The notes under the pieces were generated by a model, which was not told where the DNA came from, made no database searches, and saw only the letters and a program-made list of their open reading frames with translations. Positions 1 through 12,500 of a stretch of 64,000 bases of DNA are shown here, one piece after another. The number at the start of each line of letters is the position of its first letter. Position 1 is the first letter of the stretch. This stretch comes from Microglena sp. YARC (taxonomy: Eukaryota > Chlorophyta > Chlorophyceae > Chlamydomonadales > Chlamydomonadaceae), in the NCBI GenBank assembly GCA_022414725.1, contig CM039463.1, positions 40,421,825 through 40,485,824 on the forward strand, read 5' to 3'. A program made the position numbers and the translations under genes.

Positions 1-3000
1 AGGTGGTGGAACCAGGTTAAGCAGTACCCTTGACAGGTGGTGGCCAGGCTTAAGCAGTACCCTTGACAGGTGGTGGGCCAGTAAGCATTACCCTTGACAG
101 GTGGTAAGGTGGACAGGTAAGCAGTACCCTTACAGGTGGTGGCAAGCCAGGGTAAAGCAAGTACCTACCCGACAGGTGGGTGGGCCAGCGTAAGCAGTAC
201 CCTTGACAGGTGTGGGCCAGGGTAAGCAGTACCTACCCTTGACAGTGGTGGGCCAGGGTAAGCAAGCAGTACCCTTGACAGGTGGTGGGCCAGGGGGTAA
301 TGTGGCAGTACCATACCCTTGACAGCGTGGTGGCCAGGGTAAGCGACAGGTAAGGTGACGTGGGCCGAGTAAGCAGTACCCTTGAACAGGTGTGGCCAGG
401 GTAAGCAGTACCTACCCTTGACAGGTGGTGGGCCAGGGTAAAGCAGTACTACCCTTGACAGGGCCAGGTAAGCAGTACCTACCCTTGACAGAGTAAGAAG
501 CCCGGGCAGGCCAGGGTAAGCAGTACTACCCTTGAGTTGGCCAGGTAAGGTGCGTGGGCCAGGCAGTACGTACCCTTGACAGGTGGTGGGCCAGGGTACC
601 CTGACAGTGGTGGGCCAGTAAGCAGTACCCTTGACAGGTGGTGGGCCAGGGTAAGCAGTACGTACCCTTGACAGGTGGTGGGCCAGGGTAAGCAGTACGT
701 ACCCTTGACAGGTGGGGCCAGGGTAAGCAGTAGTACCCTTGACAGGTGGTGGGCCAGGGTAAGCAGTACTACCCTTGACAGGTGGTGGGCCAGGGTAAGC
801 AGTAACCTACCCTTACAGTGGTGTGGCCAGGGTAAAAGCAAGTACCTACCCTTGACAGTGGGCCAGGGTAAGCAGTACACCCTTGAACAGGTGGTGGCCA
901 GGGTAAGCTACTACCTTGACAGGTGGTGGGCCCAGGGTAAGCAGTACCTACCCTTGACAGGTGGTGGGCCAGGGTGCAGTACTACCCTTGTGGGCCCAGT
1001 CCAGTACCCCTTGACAAGTGGTGGCCAGGGTAAGCAGTAACCCTTGACAGGTGGTGGGCCAGGGTTACCTGACAGCAGGGTGACGTACCCTTGACAGGTG
1101 GTGGGCCAGGGTAACCCTTACCCACAGGTGGTGGGCCAGCAGTGACAATAACCTACCTTGACATTGTAGACTGGCCAGGGTAAGCACGTAACCCTTGACA
1201 GGTGGTGGGCCAACAGTACCCTTGACAGGTGGTGGGCCAGGTAAGCAGTACCTACCCTTGACAGGTGGTGGGCCAGGTTGACAGGTGGTGGCCAGGGTAA
1301 GGTAACGTACCTACCCTTAAGCAGTTACCCTTGGTGGTGGGCCAGGGTAAGCCAGTAAAAAGTACCTACCCTTGACAGGTGGTGGGCCAGGTAAGCAGTA
1401 CCCTTGACAGGTGGTGGGCCAGGGAAAAGCAGTACCTACCCTTGACAAGGTGGTGGGCCAGGAAAAAAGCAGGGTACCCTTGACAGGTGGTGGGTCAGGG
1501 TAAGCAGTACGTACCCTTGACAGGTGGTGGGCCAGGGTAAGCAGTACCCCTTGACAGGGTGGTGGCCAGCATAAGCCAGTAAAAGCGTACCTTACCCTTG
1601 ACAGGTGGTGGGCCAGGGTAAGCGTACCCTTGACAGGTGGTGGGCCAGGGTAAGCACGTACTACCCTTGACAAGGTGGTGGGCCAGGCGTAAGCAGTACG
1701 TACCCTTGACAGGTGGTGGGCCAGGGATAAGCACGTACCCTTGACAGGTGGTGTTCGCCAGGGTAAGAGCAGTACCTACCCTTGGACAGGTGGTGGGCCA
1801 GGGTAAGCAGCGCTTACCCTTGACAGTGGTGGGCCAGGGTAAGGGAAAGGTAAAGCAAGTACCTACCTTGACAAGGTGGTGGCCAGGGTAAGCAGTACCC
1901 TTGAACAGGTTGGGCCAGGGTAATGCAGTAACGTACCCTTGACAGGTGGTAGGCCAGGGTAAGCAGTACCCTTGACAGGTGGTGGGCCAGGGTAAGCAGT
2001 ACCCTTGAACAGGTGGTGGCCAGGGTAAGCCAGTAGTACCCTTGACAGGTGGTGGGCCAAAAAGGGTAAGCAGTACCCTTGACAGGTGGTGGGCCAGGGT
2101 AAGCAGTACCTACCCTTGACAGGTGGTGGGCCAGGGTAAGCAGTACCCTTGACAGGTGGTGGGCCAGTAAGCAGTACCCTTGACGGTGGCCAGGGTAAGC
2201 AGTACTACCCTTGACAGGTGGTGGGCCAGGTAAAGCAGTAACTACCCTTGACAGGTGGTGGCCAGGTAAGCAGTACCTACCCTTGACAGGTGGTGGGCCA
2301 GGGTACCCCTAAGCAGTACCCCTACCCTTGACAGGTGGTGGGCCAGAAAGGTAAGCATACCCTTGACAGGTGGTGGGCCAGGGTAAGCAGTACGTACCCT
2401 TGACAGGTGGTGGGCCAGGGTAAGCAGTACCTACCCTTGACAGGTGGTGTAATCAGTACCCTGCCAGGGGTAAGCAGTACGTACCCTTGACAGGTGGTGG
2501 GCCAGGGTAAGCAGTACTACCCTTGACAGGTGGTGGGCCAGGGTAAGCAGTACTACCCTTGACAGGTGGTGGGCCAGGGTAAGCAGTACTTACCCTTGAC
2601 AGTGGTGGGCCAGGGTAAAGCAAGTACATACCTTGACAGGTGGTGGGCCAGGGTAAGCAGTACTACCCTTGACAGGTGGTTGGCCAGGGTAAAGCAGATA
2701 ACGGTGGTACATACCCTTGACAGGGTAAGGTACAGGTGGGCCAGGGTAAGCAGTAACAGCTACCCTTGACAGGTGGTGGTGCCAGGGTAAGCAAGTACTA
2801 CCCTTGACAGTGGTGCCAGGTGTCAAGCAGTACGTACCCTTGACAGGTGGTGGGCCAGGGTAAGCAGTACCTACCCTTGACAGGTGGTGGGCCAGGGTAA
2901 GCAGTACCTACCCTTGACAGGTGGTGGGCCAGGGTAAGCAGTACGTACCCTTGACAGGTGGTGGGCCAGGGTAAGCAGTACCTACCCTTGACAGGTGGTG

Positions 3001-4515
3001 GGCCAGGGTAGCAACGTGGCAGGGTAAGATACATACCCTTGACAGGTGGTGGGCCAGGGTAAGCACGTACCTACCCTTGACAGTGTGGTGGGCCAGGGTA
3101 AGCAAGTTAGTACCCTACCTTGACAGGTTGGTGGGCCAGGGTAAGCGTACGTACCCTTGACAGGTGGTGGCCAGGGTAAGCATACTACCCCCCTTGACAG
3201 GTGGTGGGCCAGGGTAAGAGTACCTGACCTTGACAGGTGGTGGGCCAGGGTAAGCAGTACCTACCCTTGCGGTGGTGGGCCAGGGTAAGCAGTACTGTAC
3301 TCCTTGACAGGACAACATGTGTGGCCAGGGTAAAGCAAGTAAACGAACCCTTGACAGGTGGTGGGCCAGGGTAAGGTACCCTTACAGGTCGGTGCAGGGT
3401 CCAGCAGTAAAGTAACCCTTGACAGGGTGGGTGGCGGGGGTGGGCCAGGGTAAGCAGTCACTAACTACGGTGCCTGTGTAAACAGGTGGTGGGCCAGTAA
3501 GCATTGGCCACACGTACCCTTCGGGACAGGTGGGCCAGGTAAGCAGTACGGTACCCCGCAGTGGGGTAAGAGTACCTGCAGTACCCTTGACATGTGGGCA
3601 GGGTAAGCAGTACGTACCCGTCTGACACAGCAGTTGACAGGTGGTGGGGCCAGGGGCAGTACCCTTGAAGGTGGTGGCCAGGGTAGCTTAGACTACCCTT
3701 GACCAGTAAGCAGTATTTACGCCTTGACAGGTGGGTGGGCTCAAGCAGTACGACTACCCTTGACAGGTGGCCAGGGAAGCAGTACCCGACAGGTGGTGGG
3801 CCAGGGTAAGGCAGTACCTACCCTGACAGGTGGCGCGCCATGAACCCTTGACAGGTAGGTGGGGGTAAGCAGGTAGGTGTGGTGCCCAGCAGTACCCTTG
3901 AACAGGTGGTGGGCCAGGGTAAGAGTTCTACCCTGACGGTGGTGGGCCAGGGTAAGCAGTACGTACCCTTGACAAGGTGGTGGGCAGGGTAGCCAGTTAC
4001 GTACCCCAGGTGGTTGACAGGTGGTGGGTACGCTTGACAGGTGGTGGGGTAAGCATAACATACCATTAAATACTACCCTTGAGGTGGTGGGGCCAGGTGG
4101 TGGGCCAGGTGGTAAGCAGTACTACCCTTGACAGGTGGTGGGCCAGGGAAAGCGGTACCCTTGCAGGTGGTGTGGGCCAGGTAAGCAGTACGTACCCTGA
4201 CAGGTGGTGGGCCAGGGTAAGCAGTACCTCTGACAGGTGGTGGGCCAGGGTAAGCAGTACCCTTGACAGGTGGTGCCAGGGTACGTAGCAGGTGGGTGGG
4301 CCAGGGTAAGTTACCCTGCGGTGGTGGCCAGGGTAAGGACTTACCCTTGACAGGTGGTGGCCGATGGTAAAGCAGTTACGTACCCTTGGCAGGTGATGGG
4401 CCAGGGTAAGCAGTACCCTTGACAGGTGGTGGGCCAGGGTAAAGCAGTACGTACCCTTGCAGTGGTGGGCACGGGTAAGCAGTACACTTGAAACCCACCT
4501 GTAGCACGCACTCAT
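1..4515. repeat. Degenerate 33/36/37-bp minisatellite array
   Basis: The stretch is built from a core acccttgacaggtggtgg followed by gccagggtaagcagta. Units come in three lengths: 33 bp (agtaccctt), 36 bp (agtactaccctt) and 37 bp (agtacctaccctt or agtacgtaccctt), so they differ by a small duplication of the TAC segment. There are roughly 120 copies with frequent 1-2 base indels. On the plus strand every unit carries an acceptor-like tgacag followed 13 nt later by a donor-like gtaagc. Open frames here are short and repeat-derived. The array begins before the window start. Confidence 0.93.
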
Positions 4516-4536
4516 TTGCCAAGGCTTGGGCGAAGG

Positions 4537-5490
4537 CTCGACTCTGTACTCCCAGGCTACGTGTGGCCTGGGTTAGGCAGGCAGGGCAGGGAGGTTAGAT
4601 TGAGGTGAGTGTCTGTGTTGTCCCAGGCTACGTGTGGTCTGGGTTAGGGAGGCAGGGCAGGGAGTTTTAGATTGAGTGTGAGTGTCTGTGCTGTCCCAGG
4701 CTTACGTTGTGGCCTGGGTTAGGAGGCAGGGCAGGAGGTTAGGTTGAGGTGAGTGTCTGTGTTGTCCCAGGCTACGTGTGCCTGGGTTAGTGGAGGCAGG
4801 GGCAGGGAGGGTAGGTTGAGGTGAGTGTCTGTGTTGTCCCAGGCTACGTGTGGCCTGGGTTAGGGAGCCAGGGCAGGGAGGTTAGGTTGAGGTGAGTGTC
4901 TGTGTTGTCCCAGGCTACGTGTGGCCTGGGTTAGGGAGGCAGGGCAGGGAGGGTAGGTTGATGTTGAAGTGTCTGTGTTGTCCAGCTGTGACGTGTGGCC
5001 TGGGTTAGGGAGGCAGGGCAGGGAGGTTAGATTGAGGTGAGTGTCTGTGTTGTCCCAGGCTACGTGTGGCCTGGGTTAGGGAGCCAGGGCAGGGGGGTTA
5101 GATTGAGGTGAGTGTCTGTGTTGTCCCAGACTACGTGTGGCCTGGGTTAGGGAGGCAGGGCAGGGAGGTTAGATTGAGGTGAGTGTCTGTGTTGTCCCAG
5201 GCTACGTGTGGCCTGGGTTAGGGAGCCAGGGCAGGGAGGTTAGATTGAGGTGAGTGTCTGTGTTGTCCCAGGCTACGTGTGGCCTGGGTTAGGGAGCCAG
5301 GCAGGGAAGTTAGATTGAGGTGAGTGTCTGTGTTGTCCCAGGCTACGTGTGGCCTGGGTTAGGTAGGCAGGGCAGGGAGGTTAGATTGAGGTGAGCGTCT
5401 GTGTTGCTCCAGGCTACGTGTGGCCTGGGTTAGGGAGGCAGGGCAGGGAGGTTAGATTGAGGTGAGTGTCTGTGTATTTCCAGGCTACGT
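4537..5490. repeat. 71-bp tandem repeat, about 13 copies
   Basis: The unit includes ggctacgtgtggcctgggtt, then a G-rich segment, then attgaggtgagtgtctgtg. Two adjacent units starting at 5041 and 5112 fix the period at 71 bp. Copies differ by point changes (gaggcagg versus gagccagg) and a few indels. On the plus strand each unit has a donor-like gaggtgagtg and, 22 nt further on, an acceptor-like tgtcccag. No credible coding frame was seen. Confidence 0.93.
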
Positions 5491-6036
5491 TTGAGGTGTG
5501 TGTCTATGTGTGTGTCTTTGTGTGTGTAGGAGTGAGTGTGTGTCTTGTTGTCGCTCAGTATTTCCAGGCTACGTGGGGCCTGGGTTAGGTAGACAGAGCA
5601 GGGAGGTGAGTGTGAGGTGTGTGTCTATGTGTGTGTATCTATGTGCGTGCGTGTCTATGTGTGTATCTATGTGTGGGTACCTGTGTGTGTGTTTCTATGT
5701 GTGTATCTATGTGTGTGTCTATGTGTGTGTATCTGTGTGTGTCTATATGTGTGCCTATGTGTGTGTATCTGTGTGTGTCTATGGGTGTGTATGGGTGTGC
5801 CTATGTGTGTGTCTATGTGTGTGTCTATTTGTGTGCCTATGTGTATGTATCTGTGTGTGTCTATGTGTGTGTTTGTGTGTGTGTCTGTGTGTCTATGTGT
5901 TTCTATGTGTGTGTCTAATTGTGTGCCTATGTGTATGTATCTGTGTGTGTCTATGTGTGTGTCTGTGTGTGTGTCTGTGTGTGTCTATGTGTGTGTCTAT
6001 GTGTTTGTCTATGTGTGTGTCTATGTGTGTGCCTAA
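5490..6036. repeat. TG-rich microsatellite with ctatg interspersions
   Basis: Tandem tgtgtgtctatg and tgtgtgtatctatg motifs. They give long Cys/Val open frames on the plus strand that are repeat artefacts. Confidence 0.95.
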
Positions 6037-6039
6037 GGT

Positions 6040-6115
6040 ACTCTATCTGCCACCACATAGCATGAGCATCATCAGTCATGACCACTGACAGACTTCCTGC
6101 CATTGCCCTCTAGAA
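6040..6115 (-). pseudogene. Decayed copy of the 3' end of the coiled-coil gene exon C
   Basis: The minus strand resembles the last coding stretch at 6186-6285: both contain the Asp-Asp-Ala-His-Ala-Met segment and a GAGTACC end. The donor after GAGTACCC in the main copy (GTGAGC) is changed here to TTAGGC. This is a donor-side duplication lying directly downstream of the exon. Confidence 0.6.
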
Positions 6116-6185
6116 CCCTCTTCCCTCCCCTTCCCTACACGCACATACACAACAAGCCCCACCCCCACCCCACACTCAAGCTCAC

Positions 6186-9100
6186 GGGTACTCCATCCGC
6201 CACCACATAGCATGTGTTGCCCATAGCATGAGCATCATCAGGCATGGCCATTTTCGCATTTCCCGCTCTTGCCCTCCAGGGAGCTGGCGAGCTGCAAGTG
6301 GCGCCCTCCAGTCGCACCGGGCCCCCCCCCCTGCCCCTCCCCATGTGGGGGGCGTAGCCCAATGCCTGGCTGTGAGAGTGTTCCTGAGGGCTAGTGGTGT
6401 AGTGAGCACGTGGGTACTGCTGGCTGGCCCCCGGTCCGGCCTGGTGGGGGTGGGCGTAGCCCCCCTGGTTGGTGCGGGAAGCAGCAGCAGCAGCAGCAGC
6501 AGCGGCAGGGTTTGCGTAGCCATGCTGCCTGCTAGTGGTGGCGTAGGGCTGAGCTGGGGTGGTGGAGGAGGCGGAGGGGAGGGCTACCTGGCGTCCAGGC
6601 AGCTTCCCTCCCTGATGAGAGAAGCTGTAATCGAGGATTTGCTGCGGTCTGATTGAGTATGCCTCCCCGCTGGTGCTTCTGGACTGGTCCATCCCAGTGT
6701 GTTCCGGCTGGCGTACTGCCCCAGCTCCAACCACGGGACCCCAAAAGACAGACTTGCTTGCTATGGCAGTGGCTCTCTTGGCCCTGTCTGCGTTTGAAGT
6801 AGCATTATTGACAGGCTGGCTTGCCATGGCAGTGACCCCCTTGGCACCTGCTGGGTGTGTTGCTGCATTGACAGGCTGGCTTGCTATGGCACTAGCTCCC
6901 TTGGCTGCTGCTGGGTGTGTTGTTGCATTGACAGGCTGGCTTGCTATGGCACTACCTCCCTTGGCTGCTGATGGGTGTGTTGTTGCATTGACAGGCTGGC
7001 TTGCTATGGCACTAGCTCCCTTGGCTGCTGCTGGGTGTGTTGTTGCATTGACAGGCTGGCTTGCTATGGCACTAGCTCCCTTGGCTGCTGCTGGGTGTGT
7101 TGTTGCATTGACAGGCTGGCTTGCTATGGCACTAGCTCCCTTGGCTGCTGCTGGGTGTGTTGCTTCATTGACAGGCTGGCTTGCTATGGCACTAGCTCTC
7201 TTGGCTCCTGCTGGGTGTGTTGCTGCACTGACAGGCTGGTTTGCTATGGCAGCAGCCCCCTTGGCTCCTGCTGGGTTTGAACTAGTAGCATTGACAAGCT
7301 GGCTAGCCATGTTAGTTTTCCCCTGGGTTCCGGCTGGGTTTGTTGCTGCATTGACAGGCTGGCTTGCTATGGCAGTGGAACCCTTGGCACCGGTTGGGTT
7401 TGTTGCTGCATTGACAGGCTGGCTTGCTATGGCAGTGGAACCCATGGCACCGGTTGGGTTTGTTGCTGCATTGACAGGCTGGCTTGCTATGGCAGTGGAA
7501 CCCTTGGCACCGGTTGGGTTTGTTGCTGCATTGACAGGCTGTCTTGCTATGGCACCAAACAAGGAACCCCACAAGACAGACTTGCTTGCTATGGCACCAA
7601 ACAAGGGACCCCACAAGACAGACTTGCTTGCTATGGCAGTGGCTCTCTTGGCCCTGTCTGCGTTTGAAGTAGCATCATTGACAGGCTGGCTTGCCATGGC
7701 AGTGGCCCCCTTGGCACCTGCTGGGTGTGTTGCTGCATTGACAGGCTGGCTTGCTATGGCATTAGCTCCCTTGGCTGCTGCTGGGTGTGTTGCTGCATTG
7801 ACAGGCTGGCTTGCTATGGCACTACCTCCCTTGGCTGCTGATGGGTGTGTTGTTGCATTGACAGGCTGGCTTGCTATGGCACTAGCTCCCTTGGCTGCTG
7901 CTGGGTGTGTTGCTTCATTGACAGGATGACTTGCTATGGCACTAGCTCTCTTGGCTCCTGCTGGGTGTGTTGCTCCACTGACAGGCTGGTTTGCTATGGC
8001 AGCAGCCCCCTTGGCTCCTGCTGGGTTTGAACTAGTAGCATTGACAAGCTGGCTAGCCATGTTAGTTTTCCCCTGGGTTCCGGCTGGGTTTGTTGCTGAA
8101 TTGACAGGCTGGCTTGCTATGGCAGTGGAACCCTTGGCACCGGTTGGGTTTGTTGCTACATTGACAGGCTGGCTTGCTATGGCAGTGGAACCCTTGGCAC
8201 CGGTTGGGTTTGTTGCTGCATTGACAGGCTGGCTTGCTATGGCAGTGGAACCCTTGGCACCGGTTGGGTTTGTTGCTGCATTGACAGGCTGGCTGGCCAT
8301 ATTAGCTTCACCCTTGGCAGCTGCTGGATTTGTTGCTACAATGACAGGCTGGCTTGCTATGGCAGTGGCTCCCTTGGTACCGGCTGGGTTTGGTCTGGCA
8401 GCAGTGACAGGCTGGCTGGCCATGTTAGCTTTACCCTTGGCTGCTGCTGGGTTTGTTGCTGCAATGACAGGCTGGCTTGCTATGTTAGAGGCTCTCTTGG
8501 AATCAGCTGAGTTTGGTCTGGCAGCAGTGACAGGCTGGCTGGCCATGTTAGCTTTACCCTTGGCTGCTGCTGGGTTTGTTGCTGCAATGACAGTTTGGCT
8601 TGCTATGTTAGAGGCTCTCTTGGAATCGGCTGAGTTTGGTCTGGCAGCAGTGACAGGCTGGCTGGCCATGTTAGCTTTACCCTCGGCTGCTGCTGGGTTT
8701 GTTGCTGCAATGACAGGCTGGCTTGCTATGTTAGAGGCTCTCTTGGAATCGGCTGAGTTTGGTCTGGCAGCAGTGACAGGCTGGCTGGCCATGTTAGCTT
8801 TACCCTTGGCTGCTCCTGGGTTTGTTGCTGCATTGACAAGCTGTCTAGCCATGTTAGTTATCCCCTGGGATCCTGCTGGAGTTGAAGTAGCAGTAGTGAC
8901 AGGCTGGCTTGCTGTGGAGGCATGAGCCTGGGCAGACTGCCCAGCCTGTTTCTCGCCCCCCCCCTGCTGCTGCTGCCCCTGCGACCGCTGCAAACGGGGA
9001 TCAAGGGAGTTGGGCGCTTGATTCGCTAGCCCTAGATGCTGTTGCTCCTTGCTGCTATCCACTGCTGCTGCGGTTGCTGTTGCATGAAGCCGCTGCTGCT

Positions 9101-9554
9101 GCTGCTGCTGCTTGCTGCTATCTTCCGCTGCTGCGGTTGCATGGTGCTGCTGCTTGCTGCTGTCTACTGCTGCTGAGGTTGCATGGTGCTTCTGCTGCTG
9201 CATGCTGCTATCCACTGCTGCTGCGGTTGCTGTTGCATGGTGCCTCTGCTGCTGCTTGCTGTTATCTACTGCTGCTGCGGTTGCTGTTGCATGGTGCCTC
9301 TGTTGCAGCTGCTGCTCCCTGCTGTCCACTGCCGCTGTGTTTGCACCCTGGTTTGCACTAGCATGGAGCAGCTGCTGCCCTCCCTGAGCATCCTCTGCCT
9401 CCTCCTGTTCTCCCCCCCCTGGCCGCTCCACCCCCATGTCTCCCCCCTCCCCTCTTGACGCCCCGCCCTGCTGTTTCTGGTTGAGTAACTCCTGGTGTAG
9501 CTCAGCGATCTTCTCATTCTTACTCTGCAGCTCCTCGCGACTTAGGTCAGTCAC
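6186..9554 (-). CDS. Exon C: coiled coil followed by a 20-residue repeat domain
   Basis: The acceptor is CCCTGCAG just upstream of GTGACTGACC. The 3369-nt exon is 1123 codons with no stop. It opens with VTDLSREELQ and a predicted coiled coil, then Gln/His/Ala tracts (AAAVDSSKQQQ), then about 35 copies of a 20-residue unit of the type ASQPVNAATHPAAAKGASAI. It ends with a unique Tyr/Pro/Gly-rich tail holding a (GCT)n-encoded poly-Ala and a GRGRGGG patch. A donor (GTGAGC) follows position 6186; if unused, the frame stops at 6135. Because the repeat is 60 nt, the plus strand is also open (LTGWLAMA repeats), but only the minus frame is continuous with the phased coil exons. Confidence 0.7.
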
Positions 9555-12500
9555 CTGCAGGGTTAGGAGGTGTGTGTGTGGGGGGGGTGGGGGTGGGGGT
9601 GGGGGGGGTGGGGGGTGGGGGGTAGGAGTTTAGCGCTACTAGCGCTTGCTACCGCTATAATAAAATCCCGTAATTATAGCTCTGCAGCTGCTCGCGGCTT
9701 AGGTCAGTCACTTGCAGGGTTGGGAGGAGTGTGAGTGTGTGGGTGTGGGTGGGTGGGTGGGTGTGGTGTGGGGTGGTGGTGTGGGGTGGGGTGGGGTGGG
9801 GTGGTGTGGGGTGGGGTGGGGTGGGGGGTGGGGTGGGCAGGAGTTTAGCGCTACCAGCGCTTTCAAGCGCTGAAATAAATCCCGTAATTATAGCGATAGT
9901 TAGAGGTGAAGCGGCTTAGGTCAGTCACCTGAAGGGTAGGACAACCAGCATTCTTTTTGCTAGTAGTTATCATATTTGTACTGCATGGATAAGCATCGTA
10001 CTTAGAGGTGACCATCCTCTATCCGATGACCGTCCTCTATCCGCTGACCGTCCTCTATACGGTGACCGTCCTCTATCCGCTGACCGTCCTCTATGCATTG
10101 ACCGTCCTCTATCCGCTGACCGTCCTCTATCCGCTGACCGTCCTCTATACGGTGACCGTCCTCTATCCAGTGACCGTCCTCTATCCGCTGACCGTCCTCT
10201 ATCCGCTGACCATCCTCTATGCGGTGACCGTCCTCTATCCGCTGACCATCCTCTATCCGGTGACCGTCCTGTATCCAGTGACCGTCCTCTATCCAGTGAC
10301 CGTCCTCTATCTGGTGACCGTCCTCTATCTGGTGACCGTCCTCTATCCAGTGACCGTCCTCTATCCAGTGACCGTCCTCTATCCAGTGACCGTCCTCTAT
10401 CTGGTGACCGTCCTCTATCCAGTGACCGTCCTCTATCTGGTGACCGTCCTCTATCTGGTGACCGTCCTCTATCCAGTGACCGTCCTCTATCCAGTGACCG
10501 TCCTCTATCCAGTGACCGTCCTCTATCCAGTGACCGTCCTCTATCTGGTGACCGTCCTCTATCCAGTGACCGTCCTCTATCTGGTGACCGTCCTCTATCC
10601 AGTGACCGTCCTCTATCTGGTGACCGTCCTCTATCCAGTGACCGTCCTCTATCCAGCGACCATCCTCTATCTGGTGACCGTCCTCTATCTGGTGACCGTC
10701 CTCTATCTGGTGACCGTCCTCTATCCAGTGACCGTCCTCTATCCGCTGACCGTCCTCTATGCATTGACCGTCCTCTATCCGCTGACCATCCTCTATCCGC
10801 TGACCGTCCTCTATCTGGTGACCGTCCTCTATCCAGTGACCGTCCTCTATCCGCTGACCGTCCTCTATCTGCTGACCATCCTCTATGCGGTGACCGTCCT
10901 CTATCCGCTGACCATCCTCTATCCGGTGACCGTCCTGTATCCAGTGACCGTCCTCTATCCAGTGACCGTCCTCTATCCAGTGACCGTCCTCTATCTGGTG
11001 ACCGTCCTCTATCTGGTGACCGTCCTCTATCCAGTGACCGTCCTCTATCCAGTGACCGTCCTCTATCCAGTGACCGTCCTCTATCTGGTGACCGTCCTCT
11101 ATCCAGTGACCGTCCTCTATCTGGTGACCGTCCTCTATCTGGTGACCGTCCTCTATCCAGTGACCGTCCTCTATCCAGTGACCGTCCTCTATCCAGTGAC
11201 CGTCCTCTATCCAGTGACCGTCCTCTATCTGGTGACCGTCCTCTATCCAGTGACCGTCCTCTATCCAGTGACCGTCCTCTATCCAGTGACCGTCCTCTAT
11301 CCAGTGACCGTCCTCTATCTGGTGACCGTCCTCTATCTGGTGACCGTCCTCTATCTGGTGACCGTCCTCTATCCAGTGACCGTCCTCTATCCAGTGACCG
11401 TCCTCTATCTGGTGACCGTCCTCTATCTTGTGACCGTCCTCTATCTAATGACCGTCCTCTACCTGGTGACCGTCCTCTATCTGGTGACCGTCCTCTATCT
11501 GGTGACCGTCCTCTATCCAGTGACCGTCCTCTATCCAGTGACCGTCCTCTATCCAGTGACCGTCCTCTATCCAGTGACCGTCCTCTATCTGGTGACCGTC
11601 CTCTATCCAGTGACCGTCCTCTATCTGGTGACCGTCCTCTATCTGGTGACCGTCCTCTATCTGGTGACCGTCCTCTATCTGGTGACCGTCCTCTATCCGG
11701 TAACAAGTTCTAACACGAAATCTGCTGAACTTAATCTTGTGAAAATAGGTCAGTCACCTGCATGGTAGGACAACCCAGTCAGCCTCCATGTCGCTGCATA
11801 GGAGGTACTGGGAGGGGCTACGTGGAAGCTACCTTGAAGCTACTTACCACACCTGCGGGGTAGGACAACCCAGTCAGCTTCCATGTCGCTGCATAGGAGG
11901 TACTGGGAGGGGCTACGTGGAAGCTACCTTGAAGCTATTTACCACACCTGCGGGGTAGGACAACCCAGTCAGCTTCCATGTCGCTGCATAGGAGGTACTG
12001 GGAGGGGCTACGTGGAAGCTACCTTGAAGCTACTTACCACACCTGCGGGGTAGGACAACCCAGTCAGCTTCCATGTCGCTGCATAGGAGGTACTGGGAGG
12101 GGCTACGTGGAAGCTACCTAGAAGCCACTTACTACACCTGCGGGGTAGGACAACCCAGTCGGCTTCCCTGTCGCTGCATAGGAGGTACTGGGAGGGGCTA
12201 CATGGAAGCTACCTAGAAGCTACTTACCACACCTGCGGGGTAGGACAACCCAGTCAGCTTCCCTGTCGCTGCATAGGGGGTACTGTGAGGGGCTACATGG
12301 AAGCTACCTAGAAGCTACTTACCACACCTGCGGGGTAGGACAACCCAGTCAGCTTCCCTGTTGCTGCATAGAAGGTACTGGGAGGGGCTACATGGAAGCT
12401 ACCTACAAGCTACTTACCACACCTGCGGGGTAGGACAACCCAGTCAGCTTCCCTGTCGCTGCATATAAGGTACTGGGAGGGGCTACATGGGAGCTACCTA

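Noticed and set aside
4535..5480. Telomere-like TTAGGG in the 71-bp repeat
   Set aside because: It occurs once per unit (gggttaggga) and is never tandem.
1..5490. CRISPR array
   Set aside because: No alternation of constant repeats with unique spacers; ordinary tandem repeats in a eukaryotic context.
4537..5490. True 22-nt introns in the 71-bp repeat
   Set aside because: Such sizes are known only in special lineages (for example nucleomorphs, some ciliates); introns in this window that can be phased are kilobases long.
5498..6088. Cys/Val-rich plus-strand ORFs
   Set aside because: TG microsatellite translation.
6673..8925. Plus-strand Leu/Ala/Trp-rich frames (LTGWLAMA repeats), like a membrane protein
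   Set aside because: Mirror of the 60-bp coding repeat; only the minus frame is continuous with phased coiled-coil exons.
10008..11768. 586-codon plus-strand VTVLY(P/L) frame
   Set aside because: Artefact of the 18-bp repeat; no splice signals, start context or non-repeat domain.
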